NCBI GenBank assembly: GCA_009992615.1
Contig: JAACVA010000233.1
Coordinates: forward strand, 1-11,404
From: Rhodobacterales bacterium
GTDB lineage: Bacteria; Pseudomonadota; Alphaproteobacteria; Rhodobacterales; Rhodobacteraceae
DNA: 11,404 nt
Reading direction: 5' to 3'
Numbering within the stretch: position 1 is the stretch's first letter; each line of letters opens with the position of its first letter. The translations under genes and the position numbers were made by a program. Below, piece by piece: positions 1-8,261 of this stretch. The notes beneath the pieces were generated by a model. The model saw nothing but the letters and a program-made list of their open reading frames with translations. It made no database searches and was not told the DNA's origin.

Positions 1-882
1 GATCTCGGGCAGGGTGCGGATGGAACTCAGTGCGCCATCCAACTGTCTCCCGCCGTGGTTTGACACGATGATCGCATCGGCGCCAACATCCACCGCGCGA
101 CGGGCATCCTCGGCATCCAAGATGCCTTTGAGTATCACCTTGCCGCCCCACATCCGCCTGAACTCGGCGATCCGGTCCCAGTCGAGCGAGGGGTCGAACG
201 CCTCGGCGGTCCAGGACGACAGCGACGAGGGGTCGCTGACCCCCTTGGCATGGCCGACGATATTGCCGAAGAACCGCCGGGGCGTGCCCAGCATTTCCAG
301 CCCCCATGGCACCTTTGTCATCATGTTGGCGATGGATTTCGGGGTCAGCTTGGGCGGGGCGGACAACCCGTTTTTGATGTCTTTGTGACGCTGGCCGAGG
401 ATTTGCAGATCAACCGTGATCACGATGGCCGAACACCGGGCGGCATGGGCGCGGGCGAACAGCCGCTCCATGAACTCGGTATCCCTCAGCGTATAGACCT
501 GAAACCAGAACGGTTTGCGCGTCGCCTTGGCCACGTCCTCGATCGAGCAGATCGACATGGTGGACAGGGTAAAGGGCACACCGAATTTTTCCGCCGCCTT
601 CGCCGCCAGGATTTCACCGTCAGCGTGTTGCATTCCGGTCAGACCCACCGGCGCCAGGGCCACGGGCATCGCCACGTTTTCACCGATCATCGTGGTTGCG
701 GTGCTGCGCCCGGCCATGTCCACCGCCACCCGCTGGCGCAGGCGCAGCAGGTCGAAATCGGATGAGTTTTCGCGAAAGGTCTGTTCCGTCCAGGCGCCAG
801 ATTCGCAGTAGTCATAGAACATCTTCGGAACCCGGCGCTTGTACAGGCGCTTGAGGTCTTCGATTTCGGTGATTACGGGCAT
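1..882 (-). CDS. lldD: FMN-dependent L-lactate dehydrogenase (alpha-hydroxy-acid oxidizing protein), C-terminus cut by window edge
   Basis: The first 294 codons are present; the family is about 380-390 residues, so roughly 90 C-terminal residues lie beyond base 1. The protein starts MPVITEIEDLKRLYKRR. It has the Tyr near residue 24 (FYDYCESGA), the TVDLQILGQRHKD segment near 156-168, the FMN-contacting Lys in ILKGI near 252, and the family active-site signature SNHGGRQ near 274-280, whose His is the proton-abstracting base. Members of this family oxidise L-lactate (or a related 2-hydroxy acid) to the keto acid, usually passing electrons to the quinone pool at the inner membrane. The ATG at 882 is preceded by a GAAAGG-type ribosome site. 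It is downstream of and co-directional with trpA, but a 149-base gap with an operator-like repeat suggests its own promoter. Substrate (lactate versus glycolate or mandelate) cannot be fixed from sequence alone. Confidence 0.9.
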   Translation of the reverse strand, partial: MPVITEIEDLKRLYKRRVPKMFYDYCESGAWTEQTFRENSSDFDLLRLRQRVAVDMAGRSTATTMIGENVAMPVALAPVGLTGMQHADGEILAAKAAEKFGVPFTLSTMSICSIEDVAKATRKPFWFQVYTLRDTEFMERLFARAHAARCSAIVITVDLQILGQRHKDIKNGLSAPPKLTPKSIANMMTKVPWGLEMLGTPRRFFGNIVGHAKGVSDPSSLSSWTAEAFDPSLDWDRIAEFRRMWGGKVILKGILDAEDARRAVDVGADAIIVSNHGGRQLDGALSSIRTLPEI

Positions 883-900
883 GGCAGCACCTTTCGGGGA

Positions 901-923
901 ATTGGTAAGAAATCGTTACCAAT
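901..923. promoter_or_regulatory. Perfect inverted repeat, candidate operator of lldD
   Basis: ATTGGTAA (901-908), a 7-base spacer (909-915) and TTACCAAT (916-923) form a perfect 8+8 inverted repeat ending 18 bases before the lldD start codon. The outer ATTGGT/ACCAAT arms match the half-sites of FadR-type GntR regulators such as PdhR and LldR (ATTGGT-N3-ACCAAT in E. coli), but here they are 11 bases apart instead of 3. A weak promoter on the minus strand (TTGCAA at 941-936, 17-base spacer, TAACGA at 918-913) would overlap it, which fits repression. The identity of the regulator is inference. Confidence 0.6.
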
Positions 924-1031
924 GCAGCGTCCCCGTTGCAACGCCAAATCACGATGTCCCTTTCGCACCGCGTTTTGCCAGCGATGGCGCGCGTGCCCCG
1001 CCTGTCAGTGACGCAGGCCAGCCAAGGCCGT

Positions 1032-1823
1032 TCAGGCCCGGTGCGCCCCGTCGGCCAATTCGCTGACGAAGTGCAGCACCTGTTCCACCGATTTGCCGCT
1101 GGCCAGTTCGCCCACGATGGCCGACCCGACGACACAGCCGTCCGCGATGCCTGCAATCGCCTGCGCCACGTCGGGGGTGCGGATGCCAAAGCCGACGATG
1201 ACCGGCAGGTCGGTCTTGGCCTTGATGCGGGCCACTTCAGGCGCCACGTCCGATGCTTCGGGTGCGGCGGCGCCGGTAATGCCGGTGATCGAGACATAAT
1301 ACAGGAACCCGCTGGTGTTGGTAAGCACTTTGGGCAGGCGCGCGTCATCGGTCGTCGGCGTGGCCAGGCGGATGAAGTTCAACCCCGCCGCCTGTGCCGG
1401 AATGCACAATTCGGCGTCCTCCTCGGGCGGCAGATCGACGATGATCAGCCCGTCGATGCCCGCCTCTTTCGCCTGTTCCAGAAACCGGGGCACGCCGCGC
1501 GAATAGATCGGGTTGTAATACCCCATCAGCACGATGGGTGTCGTGTTGTCGCCCTTGCGGAACTCGCGCACGATGTTCAGCGTCTTGTCCAGTGTCATGC
1601 CGCCTTCCAGGGCGCGCTGTCCGGCGCGCTGAATCGTCAGGCCGTCTGCCATCGGGTCAGTAAAGGGCAGGCCCAGTTCAATGATGTCCACGCCCGCGCC
1701 GGGCAGCCCCTTGACCAGCGCCAATGAGGTTTCCAAATCGGGATCGCCGGCCATGACGTAAGAAACAAATGCCTTTTTTCCTGCCGCGCGCAGTTCGGCG
1801 AATTTGGCGTCGATCCGTGTCAT
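1032..1823 (-). CDS. trpA: Tryptophan synthase alpha subunit
   Basis: 263 residues, the normal family length. TrpA cleaves indole-3-glycerol phosphate to indole and glyceraldehyde 3-phosphate and channels indole to TrpB; cytosolic. The catalytic pair falls at the E. coli positions: Glu49 (IIELGLPF) and Asp60 (DPMADG). The beta-binding loop is present (GYYNPIYSRG, 101-110), as are the phosphate-binding GFGIRTP (211-217) and GSAIV (233-237) segments. I chose the ATG at 1823 because AAGGAG at 1835-1830 sits six bases upstream. An in-frame ATG at 1829 directly abuts that AAGGAG, so it is an unlikely start, and the reading frame extends further upstream only without family similarity. Residue 62 is Leu (DGLTIQ) where most homologues have Pro. 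No trpB or trpF is adjacent in the window; trpA diverges from ychF. Confidence 0.95.
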   Translation of the reverse strand: MTRIDAKFAELRAAGKKAFVSYVMAGDPDLETSLALVKGLPGAGVDIIELGLPFTDPMADGLTIQRAGQRALEGGMTLDKTLNIVREFRKGDNTTPIVLMGYYNPIYSRGVPRFLEQAKEAGIDGLIIVDLPPEEDAELCIPAQAAGLNFIRLATPTTDDARLPKVLTNTSGFLYYVSITGITGAAAPEASDVAPEVARIKAKTDLPVIVGFGIRTPDVAQAIAGIADGCVVGSAIVGELASGKSVEQVLHFVSELADGAHRA

Positions 1824-1909
1824 GCTCATCTCCTTCGGGTCCGCGAAGGGTGTGCGCGAATCCGGCGGCAAGATCAATGCCCCGCTGCTGCCCTGTGGCG
1901 CGGATCACC

Positions 1910-1938
1910 TTGCAGCTTTGGGCGCACCGGCCTAGAAC
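1910..1938 (+). promoter_or_regulatory. Predicted sigma-70-type promoter of ychF
   Basis: TTGCAG (1910-1915), a 17-base spacer and TAGAAC (1933-1938) make a plausible housekeeping promoter in the trpA-ychF divergent gap. Transcription would begin near 1945, followed by AAGGAG at 1955-1960 and the ychF ATG at 1969. I found no comparably good promoter for trpA on the other strand. Confidence 0.45.
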
Positions 1939-1968
1939 GCCGCCAAACCGGATCAAGGAGAGCGCGCC

Positions 1969-3066
1969 ATGGGGTTCAAGATGGGTATCGTCGGGCTGCC
2001 GAATGTGGGCAAGTCCACGCTGTTCAACGCGCTGACCCGCACCGCCGCCGCACAGGCCGCGAATTTCCCTTTCTGCACGATCGAACCCAACGTGGGCGAG
2101 GTGGCGGTGCCTGACGCCCGGCTCGACAAGTTGGCTGCGATTTCCAAGTCGAAAACGACGATTCCGACGCGGATGACCTTTGTCGATATTGCGGGCCTCG
2201 TGAAGGGCGCCAGCCGGGGGGAAGGGCTGGGCAATCAATTCCTTGCCAATATCCGCGAATGTGATGCCATCGCCCATGTGCTGCGGTGTTTCGAAGACGG
2301 CGACATCACCCATGTGTCTGATCGGATTGATCCGGTGGCAGACGCCGAAACCATCGAAACCGAACTGATGCTGGCCGATCTGGACAGCATCGAGAGGCGC
2401 CGCGCGGGCCTTGTGCGCAAGGTGCGCGGCGGTGAAAAGGACGCGGCACAGCAGGACCGGCTGTTGGCCGCCGCGCAAGAGGTGCTTGAGGCGGGCAAAC
2501 CCGCGCGCAGCGTGCAGGTGGCCGAGGATGATCGCCGCGCCTGGCGGTTGTTGCAATTGCTGACCTCGAAGCCGATCCTGTATGTCTGCAACGTGGCCGA
2601 AGAAGACGCCGCCACCGGCAACGCCCAATCCGAACGGGTGCGCGCCATGGCCGCCGATCAGGGCGCCGGGATTGTCGTGATTTCCGCCAAGATCGAGGAA
2701 GAGATCAGCCAGCTTGACCCCGACGAGGCCGAAATGTTCCTGACCGAGCTGGGCCTCGAAGAGGCGGGGTTGGATCGGCTGATCCGCGCCGGATATGAAT
2801 TGTTGGGCTTGCAGACATATTTCACCGTTGGCCCGAAAGAGGCCCGCGCCTGGACGATCCCCGCCGGCACCCCCGCGCCCCAGGCGGCGGGCGTGATCCA
2901 CGGCGACTTTGAAAAGGGCTTCATCCGGGCCGAAACCATCGCCTTTGACGATTTCATCACGCTTGGTGGCGAAACCGCGGTGAAAGAAGCGGGCAAGATG
3001 CGGATCGAGGGTAAAACCTATGTCGTCAAGGATGGCGACGTTCTGCACTTTCTGTTCAACACCTGA
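1969..3066 (+). CDS. ychF: Redox-regulated ribosome-associated ATPase YchF (OLA1 family)
   Basis: 365 residues, full length for the family. YchF is an Obg-related TRAFAC P-loop protein that prefers ATP to GTP, binds ribosomes and influences the oxidative-stress response and start-codon choice. Visible motifs: P-loop GLPNVGKST (9-17), G3 DIAG (73-76), the altered G4 motif NVAE (208-211) typical of ATP-specific YchF, SAK (239-241), and a C-terminal TGS domain from about 281 to 364 (TYFTVGPKEARAW to DGDVLHFLFN). Cys36 in NFPFCTIEPN corresponds to Cys35 of E. coli YchF, implicated in redox control. The residues between about 130 and 200 form the usual helical insertion. AAGGAG eight bases before the ATG fixes the start. 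It converges on the udgX fusion gene with only 15 bases between the stop codons. Confidence 0.96.
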   Translation: MGFKMGIVGLPNVGKSTLFNALTRTAAAQAANFPFCTIEPNVGEVAVPDARLDKLAAISKSKTTIPTRMTFVDIAGLVKGASRGEGLGNQFLANIRECDAIAHVLRCFEDGDITHVSDRIDPVADAETIETELMLADLDSIERRRAGLVRKVRGGEKDAAQQDRLLAAAQEVLEAGKPARSVQVAEDDRRAWRLLQLLTSKPILYVCNVAEEDAATGNAQSERVRAMAADQGAGIVVISAKIEEEISQLDPDEAEMFLTELGLEEAGLDRLIRAGYELLGLQTYFTVGPKEARAWTIPAGTPAPQAAGVIHGDFEKGFIRAETIAFDDFITLGGETAVKEAGKMRIEGKTYVVKDGDVLHFLFNT

Positions 3067-3081
3067 TTCTGCGGCGCGCCG

Positions 3082-4490
3082 TTACGCCGTGCCCGCCAAC
3101 CAGCGCGCGGCCAGCGCCAGATCGCCACGCAACAGCGCGGTGTCGGCGGCCCGCCGCGTGGCGTCCGGCTGGCGCAGCAGAAACGACGGGTGGAACGTCA
3201 ACAGCACCGGGGTGCCATCGCGCCGCGTCTCGATGGTGCCGCGCCGCGCTGTCATGGTCTTGCCATTGCCGGTCAGGCTGTAGGCTGCCGTGGCCCCCAT
3301 GGCGACGATCAGGCGGGGCTGGACCGCGGCGATTTCGCCGTCCAGCCACCATTTGCACGCCTCTATTTCCGGCCGGTCGGGGCGTTGGTGGATGCGGCGC
3401 TTGCCCTGCGGGGTGAATTTGAAATGCTTGACGGCGTTTGTGACATACACCGCGTCGCGGGCCAGCCCTGCCTCTTGCGCCAGCCGGTCAAACATCTGTC
3501 CGGCCGGGCCAACGAAGGGGCGGCCGGCCAGATCTTCGTGGTCGCCCGGCTGTTCCCCGACGATCATCAGGGCGGCCCGGTCCGGCCCTTCGCCTGGCAC
3601 CGCCTGGGTGGCGTTGGCAAACAACGGACAGCGCGTGCAGCCGTTCAGCGCGTCTGGCGTCGCCTGGCCGGGCAGGCGCGCGATGATCCGGTCACTGCGC
3701 AGCGGCGGCAGGGTGGGCGCGGCGGCCTGCATCGCGCGGGCACGGCTTTCGGCATTGGCGATCAGTCCCGGAATAAGCTCTGCCTCGGGCAGGTTTTTCC
3801 AGTATTTCTTCGGCATTTCCGCCGTCATCGCCTTTATCTTCAGGCGGGCGGGATTGAAAATGTTGGCATAATAGGTGCGCCACAGATCTTCGGTGGCATC
3901 CTCGGGCAGGGGCGGCTTGGGTGCACCGGGTGAAAACCGCAAGGCGCCGCTTTCAAAATGTGCGGTCAGATGCGGCGTCTGGATCATCCAATCCATGTCC
4001 CCAAACCGGTTGGCAAAGAACGGCGCGGTGGGTTCGGTGATGCAATGGCTGGGCTCGAACCACGCGGCAAAGCGGCGGCGCGTGTTGCCGTCCGCCGATT
4101 CGCCAATGTCGCGGAACCGCACGAAGGCGGTCATCTTGTGTTTGTCGCGGCGCACGTCCTTGTCCAGCCGCATCAGATGCGCCAACGCCGGGTCGCCCCG
4201 GTCGGTCATCAACCCCGGCGTAACGCGCAGCCGCCACAGCAGGGCATAAAGCCGGGCAAACCGCTGGGGATCGGAATGCCAGACCACGCGGTTCATCAGA
4301 TCGACAAAGGCGCGGGGCACGGTGACGGCGGTGGGTGCCACCGTCGCGGGCGGATCGGCAAACAGATCGCCGCCGTTGCCGTTGAACTGCCACAGCACGG
4401 CATCGGGCGGCACGCCTGCGCCCAACAGCCCGCGCGCCGCATCGCGAAAGGCGCGGTCGGTGTGCAGCATCGGCAAGGCGATGGTGGGCA

Positions 4491-4491
<1 letters not shown>
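3082..4491 (-). CDS. udgX: DUF4130-UdgX fusion: uracil-DNA-binding/repair protein
   Basis: 469 residues with two domains. Residues 1 to about 250 match the DUF4130/TIGR03915 putative DNA-metabolism family (FAAWFEPSHCI at 141-151, PFFANRFGDMDWMIQTP at 157-173, LWRTYYANIFNPARL at 203-217). Residues about 265-469 are a UdgX-type uracil-DNA glycosylase domain: CTRC (285-288), GEQPGDHED (312-320), GRPFVGPAG (323-331), the UdgX-specific loop KRRIH (364-368) and HPS (434-436). In mycobacterial UdgX the equivalent histidine (here His368) forms a covalent bond with DNA after uracil excision, so the protein stays attached to the site. I see three candidate iron-sulfur Cys (285, 288, 379) and no later Cys for a fourth ligand. 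The ATG at 4491 overlaps the upstream radical SAM stop as TGATG, implying translational coupling and linked function. The same fusion is known in other bacteria; its cellular role is not established. Confidence 0.9.
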
Positions 4492-5726
<1,235 letters not shown>

Positions 5727-5729
5727 GGC

Positions 5730-5744
5730 GTTCACTATATGTTC
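5730..5744. promoter_or_regulatory. LexA (SOS) box of the radical SAM-udgX operon
   Basis: GTTCACTATATGTTC is an exact match to the alphaproteobacterial LexA operator GTTC-N7-GTTC. It ends four bases before the radical SAM start codon and covers the predicted -10 element, so LexA binding would block transcription directly. The two other close GTTC pairs I noticed have wrong spacing and lie inside genes. Confidence 0.85.
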
Positions 5745-5761
5745 ATCGATCGTCAGTGCAA
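5734..5761 (-). promoter_or_regulatory. Predicted promoter of the radical SAM-udgX operon (leaderless)
   Basis: Read on the minus strand: TTGCAC (5761-5756), a 16-base spacer and TATAGT (5739-5734, five of six matches to TATAAT). Seven bases separate the -10 from the ATG at 5726, so transcription should begin at or within a base or two of the start codon. The LexA box overlaps the -10. The assignment rests on consensus matching only. Confidence 0.6.
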
Positions 5762-5867
5762 TAGGCGGTGCTGCGACTCGTTGACAGGGGGCAATTCCAT
5801 CGCGCTGCCGTAAATTCGGCAAGGTTTCGTGGTCAAAAGATGATGTCGTGTTACAAGGACCGATCCG

Positions 5868-6716
5868 ATGAACGCCCTGACACCCCTTGGCCGCAACCAA
5901 AGGCGCCAGATGAAAACCGTTGTGATGATTCCGGCACGCTTTGCCTCAACCCGCTTTCCGGGCAAACCCCTGGCTATGCTGGCGGTGCCGGGGGGCGGCC
6001 AGAAAAGCCTTATCCATCTGACGTGGGAGGTGGCGATGCAGGTGCGCGGTGTTGCGGAGGTGCATGTCGTAACGGATGACGAGCGGATTCGCGGTGCCGC
6101 TGAAAAATTCGGGGCCTCGGTGCTGATGACCTCTGACAAGTGCGAGAACGGCACCGAACGCTGTGCCGATGCGATGGCGCGTTACGGGCTCGACGCCGAT
6201 CTGGTGGTCAACGTGCAGGGCGATGCGCCGCTGACCCCGCCGTGGTTTGTTGAAGAGTTGATCGGCGCAATGGCCGATGATGCCGCCGCGCAGGTGGCCA
6301 CGCCGGTGCTGCAATGCGATCCGCAAAGCTATGGCCACTTCATGGCTGACCGGCAGGCGGGGCGCGTTGGGGCAACGACCGCCGTGTTCGACGCGCGCCA
6401 GCACGCGATGTATTTCAGCAAGGAGGTTTTGCCTTATATCGACCCGAAAAAGACGTTTTCGCGGGATGTGCCGGTGTACCATCACGTCGGCGTCTATGCC
6501 TATCGGCCCCCGGCCTTGGCCGCGTACATGGCCTGGCCAATGGGCCGGCTTGAGCGGTTGGAGGGATTGGAACAGTTGCGATTTCTGGAAAATGCTCATG
6601 CGGTGCGCTGTGTCGTCGTCGATGGCCGTGGTCGTGTGTTTTGGGAGGTGAACAACCCCGAAGACGTGGCCCGCGTGGAACAGGTTTTGCGGGTGTTGGC
6701 GTGTCCGGTGACATGA
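5868..6716 (+). CDS. kdsB: 3-deoxy-manno-octulosonate cytidylyltransferase (CMP-Kdo synthetase) variant
   Basis: 282 residues from the ATG at 5868, or 268 from an in-frame ATG at 5910; the family is usually 245-260. The enzyme activates Kdo with CTP to CMP-Kdo for the lipopolysaccharide inner core or capsule; cytosolic. Seen: the nucleotide-binding N-terminus IPARFASTRFPGKPL (21-35), NGTERCADA (94-102), NVQGDAP (115-121), HHVGVYAYR (205-213), LEGLEQLRFLENA (231-243) and NNPEDVARVE (262-271), which carries the second metal-binding Asp. The usual GDEP is GDAP here, and a glycine-rich insertion PGGGQKS (41-47) follows the first motif. AAGGA at 5855-5859, eight bases before 5868, favours the longer start; AAAGG at 5899-5903 could serve the shorter one, which matches homologues better. 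The variant residues leave room for a related sugar acid. TTGACA at 5781-5786 could be a -35, but no -10 is well placed. Confidence 0.85.
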   Translation: MNALTPLGRNQRRQMKTVVMIPARFASTRFPGKPLAMLAVPGGGQKSLIHLTWEVAMQVRGVAEVHVVTDDERIRGAAEKFGASVLMTSDKCENGTERCADAMARYGLDADLVVNVQGDAPLTPPWFVEELIGAMADDAAAQVATPVLQCDPQSYGHFMADRQAGRVGATTAVFDARQHAMYFSKEVLPYIDPKKTFSRDVPVYHHVGVYAYRPPALAAYMAWPMGRLERLEGLEQLRFLENAHAVRCVVVDGRGRVFWEVNNPEDVARVEQVLRVLACPVT

Positions 6717-6781
6717 TCTGCCTTGGCCAATTGTCAGGTTTGCTGGCCGATCCATGACGCTTTGCGCGATGCCACGCGGGG

Positions 6782-8170
6782 TCAGCCATAGCGCGCGGCG
6801 ATATTCCCCAGCAGGCTCTGCACGATGGCACCGGCCCGCTGCTCGCTTGTGGCTTCGCAATAGCAGCGCAGTTCGGGCGCGTTGCCCGAGGGGCGCAGAT
6901 GGGCAATTTCACCCGACGTAAAAGTGACGCGCAAGCCGTCGGTCAGGTCCAGCGCCGCCTCTTCGCCCAGTGGGGCAAACAACGCCGCCCGCGCGCCGGG
7001 ATCGGCGCGCAATTGCGCAATCAGTGCCGCGGATATTTCGGTGGGCAACCCTTCCAGGCGGTCGGCGGCGGTGCGGCGCGGCGGCAAGGCGTCGATCTGC
7101 GCCGCAAGTGGGCCATGCACGGCAATTCCGGCCAGGGCACAGAGAATCGGCAAGAACGCATCGCGCGTCAGCAGCGGCGACAACGTACCCACGGCGCCGA
7201 CCGCAGCGAAACCGGTCAGAAATCCGCCGTTCGCCTCATATCCGACGACATGGCTTGCGCCGTCTCGGGCCAGTGCCGCCTCGATTCCTTCGATCACATA
7301 GGGCGATCCGATGCGCGTCCGGTGGATTGTCTCAAATCCCATTCCGTCGATCATCGTGTTGGACGACACCGGTGTCACCAGAACCCGCGCGCCCAGATGT
7401 CGCGCGGTCAGCGCGCCGATCACGTCACCCGGAATGACATGGCCGCTGGCATCGGTCACCAGAGGGCGGTCAGAATCGCCGTCCAGCGAAACGATGGCGT
7501 CCAGCCCCGCGTCCCTGGCCCAGTCGCGCAACTGGCTGCGGGTTGTTTCGTCGACCGCCTCGGTATCGACCGGGATGAAATGATCGGATCGCCCGAGAGT
7601 CGTCACCTTGGCCCCCAAGGCCCGCAGGACGGCACCAAGGGAATCGCGCCCGACGGCTGAATGTTCGTAAACCCCGACGCGCCGCCCGGCCAACGCATCG
7701 GCGGCAAAAAACCCGCTGAACCGCGCGGCATAGCGCGCAAGGGCGGTGTCGTCGGTGACCGGATCGGACAGATCCATCGGGCCGGACCAGTCGGCCAGCC
7801 GGTCGTTGATCGCGGTCTCGTCGGATTTGGTGATTTCGCCCGTCCGGGTGTAAAATTTCAGCCCGTTGCGATCGGCCGGGATATGGCTGCCGGTGACCAT
7901 CACGGCGGGCGCGCCGCGTCTTTGCGCCTCAAGTGCCAGGGCGGGGGTGGGCAAGGTGCCGCAATCCACCACGGTGACGCCCGCCGCCCGGGCGCCGGCC
8001 GCCACGGCGCGCAGATGTTGCCGCGTCGAGGGCCGCAGATCGCCCCCCACCAGCAGCACGCCATCATGGGCGGTTCCGGTCAGAAACGCCTTGGTATAGC
8101 GGGCGCAGACCTCATCGGTCAGGTCGGTGACAAGGCCGCGCAGACCGCTGGTGCCGAATTTGGGGGCCAT
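6782..8170 (-). CDS. manB: Phosphomannomutase / phosphohexomutase family protein
   Basis: 462 residues, full length for the alpha-D-phosphohexomutase superfamily. These enzymes interconvert hexose 6- and 1-phosphates, feeding GDP-mannose or similar precursors for surface polysaccharide. All four active-site elements are present: phosphoserine loop VTGSHIP (92-98, Ser95 the phosphorylated residue), metal-binding DGDSDR (230-235), sugar-binding loop GYEANGGF (310-317) and phosphate-binding RPSGNAPELR (426-435). SHIP replaces the usual SHNP, DGDSDR the usual DGDADR, and EANGG in the sugar loop points to phosphomannomutase rather than GlmM (which has GEQSGH). Substrate assignment remains inference. 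The ATG at 8170 follows AAGGAG (8183-8178) by seven bases. It lies 91 bases downstream of the permease gene on the same strand and converges on kdsB across 65 bases. Confidence 0.88.
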   Translation of the reverse strand: MAPKFGTSGLRGLVTDLTDEVCARYTKAFLTGTAHDGVLLVGGDLRPSTRQHLRAVAAGARAAGVTVVDCGTLPTPALALEAQRRGAPAVMVTGSHIPADRNGLKFYTRTGEITKSDETAINDRLADWSGPMDLSDPVTDDTALARYAARFSGFFAADALAGRRVGVYEHSAVGRDSLGAVLRALGAKVTTLGRSDHFIPVDTEAVDETTRSQLRDWARDAGLDAIVSLDGDSDRPLVTDASGHVIPGDVIGALTARHLGARVLVTPVSSNTMIDGMGFETIHRTRIGSPYVIEGIEAALARDGASHVVGYEANGGFLTGFAAVGAVGTLSPLLTRDAFLPILCALAGIAVHGPLAAQIDALPPRRTAADRLEGLPTEISAALIAQLRADPGARAALFAPLGEEAALDLTDGLRVTFTSGEIAHLRPSGNAPELRCYCEATSEQRAGAIVQSLLGNIAARYG

Positions 8171-8228
8171 GCAATATCTCCTTTGGAATGCGTTGATGTG
8201 CGACTATCACGCCGATGCCGGACGGGCC

Positions 8229-8246
8229 AGTATTGAGGCCAATATT
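8229..8246. repeat. Imperfect palindrome upstream of manB
   Basis: AGTATTGAGGCCAATATT has seven-base arms with one mismatch around a four-base centre. It lies about 60-75 bases upstream of the manB start and just after the end of the permease gene. It could be an operator for manB or a weak intergenic hairpin; there is no T-tract to make it an intrinsic terminator. Confidence 0.3.
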
Positions 8247-8261
8247 CAGGGGCCGCTGGTT

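Noticed and set aside
1000..1018. GCCTG...CAGGC hairpin downstream of trpA as a terminator
   Set aside because: Only a five-base stem with no following T-run.
936..1727. Long plus-strand open frame opposite trpA
   Set aside because: Low-complexity, Arg/Gln/His-rich product with no family similarity; a mirror frame of trpA in GC-rich DNA.
1678..3048. 456-codon minus-strand frame opposite ychF
   Set aside because: ychF on the other strand is unmistakable over the same bases; this product is Gly/His-rich with no recognisable motifs.
3072..3081. CGGCGCGCCG palindrome between the converging ychF and udgX genes as a terminator
   Set aside because: No T-tract on either side and no loop; more likely chance in GC-rich DNA.
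5781..5786. TTGACA as the kdsB -35 element
   Set aside because: Perfect hexamer, but the nearest TA-rich -10 candidate (TAAATT, 5811) is 24 bases away, beyond normal spacing.
5727..5900. N-terminal extension of the radical SAM frame
   Set aside because: Open by chance; it crosses the promoter and LexA box, and the extra residues do not resemble the family.
5946..6860. 304-codon minus-strand frame opposite kdsB
   Set aside because: Shadow of kdsB; the composition and lack of motifs are typical of antisense frames.
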